Assembly (NCBI GenBank): GCA_021769625.1
Contig: JAETSN010000038.1
Span: 1-40,131, forward strand
From: [Clostridium] symbiosum
Lineage (GTDB): Bacteria; Bacillota; Clostridia; Lachnospirales; Lachnospiraceae
Direction: 5' to 3'
DNA length: 40,131 bases
The notes beneath the pieces are model-generated. The model had not been told where the DNA came from and made no database searches. It worked only from the letters and a program-made list of their open reading frames with translations. The position numbers and the translations under genes are program-made. Each line of letters starts with the position of its first letter. The first letter of the stretch is position 1. Shown here piece by piece: positions 38,955 to 40,131 of this stretch.

Positions 38955-40124
38955 ATGGAAAAAATAAAAATAACTGATATATTAAAAAAATATACCATGG
39001 TCATCGCCCTGATCCTGGTGATCATCTTTTTCCAGATAGGGACGGAGGGAAAAATCCTGTTCGCGCAGAACATCAATAACCTGATCTCCCAGAACGCCTA
39101 CGTTTTCGTGCTGGCAACCGGTATGCTGCTCTGTATCCTGACGGGAGGCAACATCGACCTTTCGGTCGGCTCCGTTGTCTGCTTTGTGGGCGGCATCGGC
39201 GCAGTTATGATGGCAGGCGGGACAAATATGATCCTGGCAGTCATTGTGATGCTGGTCATTGGCCTTCTGGTAGGCATGTTCCAGGGATTCTGGATCGCCT
39301 ATATCAAGGTGCCGCCGTTTATCGCGACACTGGCGGGCATGTATGCGTTCAGGGGACTGTCGAACGTCGTGCTGCAGGGGTATGCGGTCTCTGTCACGGA
39401 CACGGCTTTCCTGAATATTTTCGGCGGCGGCGCAGAATGCTATGTTCCGGATTTTTTCGGCGGCGAGAACATGAATATGACCTGTCTGATCGCAGGCGTG
39501 CTGATCGCGGCAATTTATATTCTGATCACATTGAAGAACAGGGTTTCCAGAAAGAAAAAAGGATATGAGACGGGCTCCCTGACCGGGGAACTGGTAAAGG
39601 TTGTCATTATCAGTGCCCTGATCATCTGGCTGTTTTATAAGCTGGCAAACTTCAGGGGGATTTCGGCGGCGCTGATCTGGATCGCGCTGATCCTGCTGAT
39701 CTATTCTTATATCACAAAAAAGACGACGATCGGCCGTTATCTGTACGCAGTGGGCGGCAACGAAAAGGCGACAAGGCTTTCCGGTGTCAACACAAAAAAG
39801 GTTTATTTCTTCGCATATGCGAATATGGGGCTTTTAGCGGGCCTTGCGGGTATCCTGACGATCGCGAGGGCGGCTTCCGCACAGCCTACTTACGGGCAGG
39901 GCTATGAGATGGACGCGATCGCGGCCTGCTTTATCGGCGGCGCTTCGGCTTACGGCGGCGTGGGTTCTGTCATGGGTATGGTAGTCGGCGCGACACTGAT
40001 GGGCGTGATCAACCAGGGTATGAGTATCATGGGTATCAACGCGAACTATCAGAGTGTGGTAAAAGGACTGGTTCTTCTGATCGCTATCATCTTTGACGTC
40101 ATGTCCAAGAAGGAAAAGAAATAA
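38955..40124 (+). CDS. mmsB: Multiple sugar ABC importer permease (MmsB/GguB type)
   Basis: 389-aa membrane protein of the BPD_transp_2 family. It is longer than RbsC-like permeases because of an added segment between about 150 and 260 (GGGAECYVPDFFGGENMNMT, then the basic loop KNRVSRKKKGYETG and an extra hydrophobic pair), which is normal for GguB/XylH. Hallmarks are LATGMLLCILTGGNIDLSVGS near 50-75, AYIKVPPFIATLAGMYAFRG near 115, and VGGNEKATRLSGVNTKK near 265. The start follows the mmsA stop by 3 nt. GGAGGGG directly after its stop, at the window edge, suggests a further cotranscribed gene. Confidence 0.93.
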   Translation: MEKIKITDILKKYTMVIALILVIIFFQIGTEGKILFAQNINNLISQNAYVFVLATGMLLCILTGGNIDLSVGSVVCFVGGIGAVMMAGGTNMILAVIVMLVIGLLVGMFQGFWIAYIKVPPFIATLAGMYAFRGLSNVVLQGYAVSVTDTAFLNIFGGGAECYVPDFFGGENMNMTCLIAGVLIAAIYILITLKNRVSRKKKGYETGSLTGELVKVVIISALIIWLFYKLANFRGISAALIWIALILLIYSYITKKTTIGRYLYAVGGNEKATRLSGVNTKKVYFFAYANMGLLAGLAGILTIARAASAQPTYGQGYEMDAIAACFIGGASAYGGVGSVMGMVVGATLMGVINQGMSIMGINANYQSVVKGLVLLIAIIFDVMSKKEKK

Positions 40125-40131
40125 GGAGGGG

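Overview
The window looks like a chromosomal segment of a Gram-positive (monoderm) Clostridia member, most likely Lachnospiraceae. The indications are strong AGGAGG ribosome binding sites, a Firmicutes-type (class II) GalT, lipoprotein signal peptides on the binding proteins, LytS/YesN-type two-component regulation, CUT2-type sugar importers and dispersed GC-rich palindromic intergenic elements. No rRNA, tRNA, phage, transposase or CRISPR array was seen. This placement is from protein character, not from a database search.

Layout. (1) 1-1491: 3' part of galT, then a terminator. (2) 1664-10445: a self-contained, AT-richer unit. It holds a LacI-type regulator, three perfect copies of the operator TTACTCGAGTAA, and an operon in the order ATPase, permease, permease, binding protein, ASRT-family protein, and two creatinase-like M24 proteins, closed by a terminator. 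The transporter part has the gene order and binding-protein type of the Lsr (autoinducer-2) importer, but the binding protein lacks two of the six AI-2 contact residues and no lsrK/F/G-like genes are present. Both M24 proteins have lost the metal-binding aspartates. This is the best candidate in the window for an undescribed uptake/catabolic system. (3) 10486-13740: a DUF3737 beta-helix protein, convergent with a ROK regulator and a zinc-dependent sugar/polyol-type dehydrogenase. (4) 13879-16507: a MATE exporter divergent from a LysR regulator. (5) 16547-24396 (minus): three tandem HlyD/RND-type adaptors, a MacB-like permease, a small membrane-anchored protein and an ATPase, with Gly/Met/Pro-rich tracts in three of the components and OmpR/Pho-box-like direct repeats upstream. 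(6) 24754-29727: a LacI regulator divergent from a sugar catabolic operon (xylulokinase, DUF4867, fucose/arabinose isomerase-like). (7) 29777-40124: a small coiled protein with its own promoter and terminator. It is followed by a membrane-anchored sugar-binding sensor, a LytS-type kinase, a YesN-type regulator, a XylF-like lipoprotein and a ChvE-MmsA-MmsB importer.

How the parts fit. Regions 6 and 7 together read as pentose/hexose sensing, import and catabolism: the XylFII/LytS/YesN-like module probably senses extracellular sugar and activates chvE-mmsAB, and the isomerase plus kinase feed the sugar into central metabolism. Region 2 is a separate importer with its own repressor and an unknown ligand. 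Region 5 is an export or envelope-associated MacB-type machine. Several intergenic gaps hold long inverted repeats (25815-25916, 30109-30208, 34439-34601 and 37264-37377) that the coding features do not explain.
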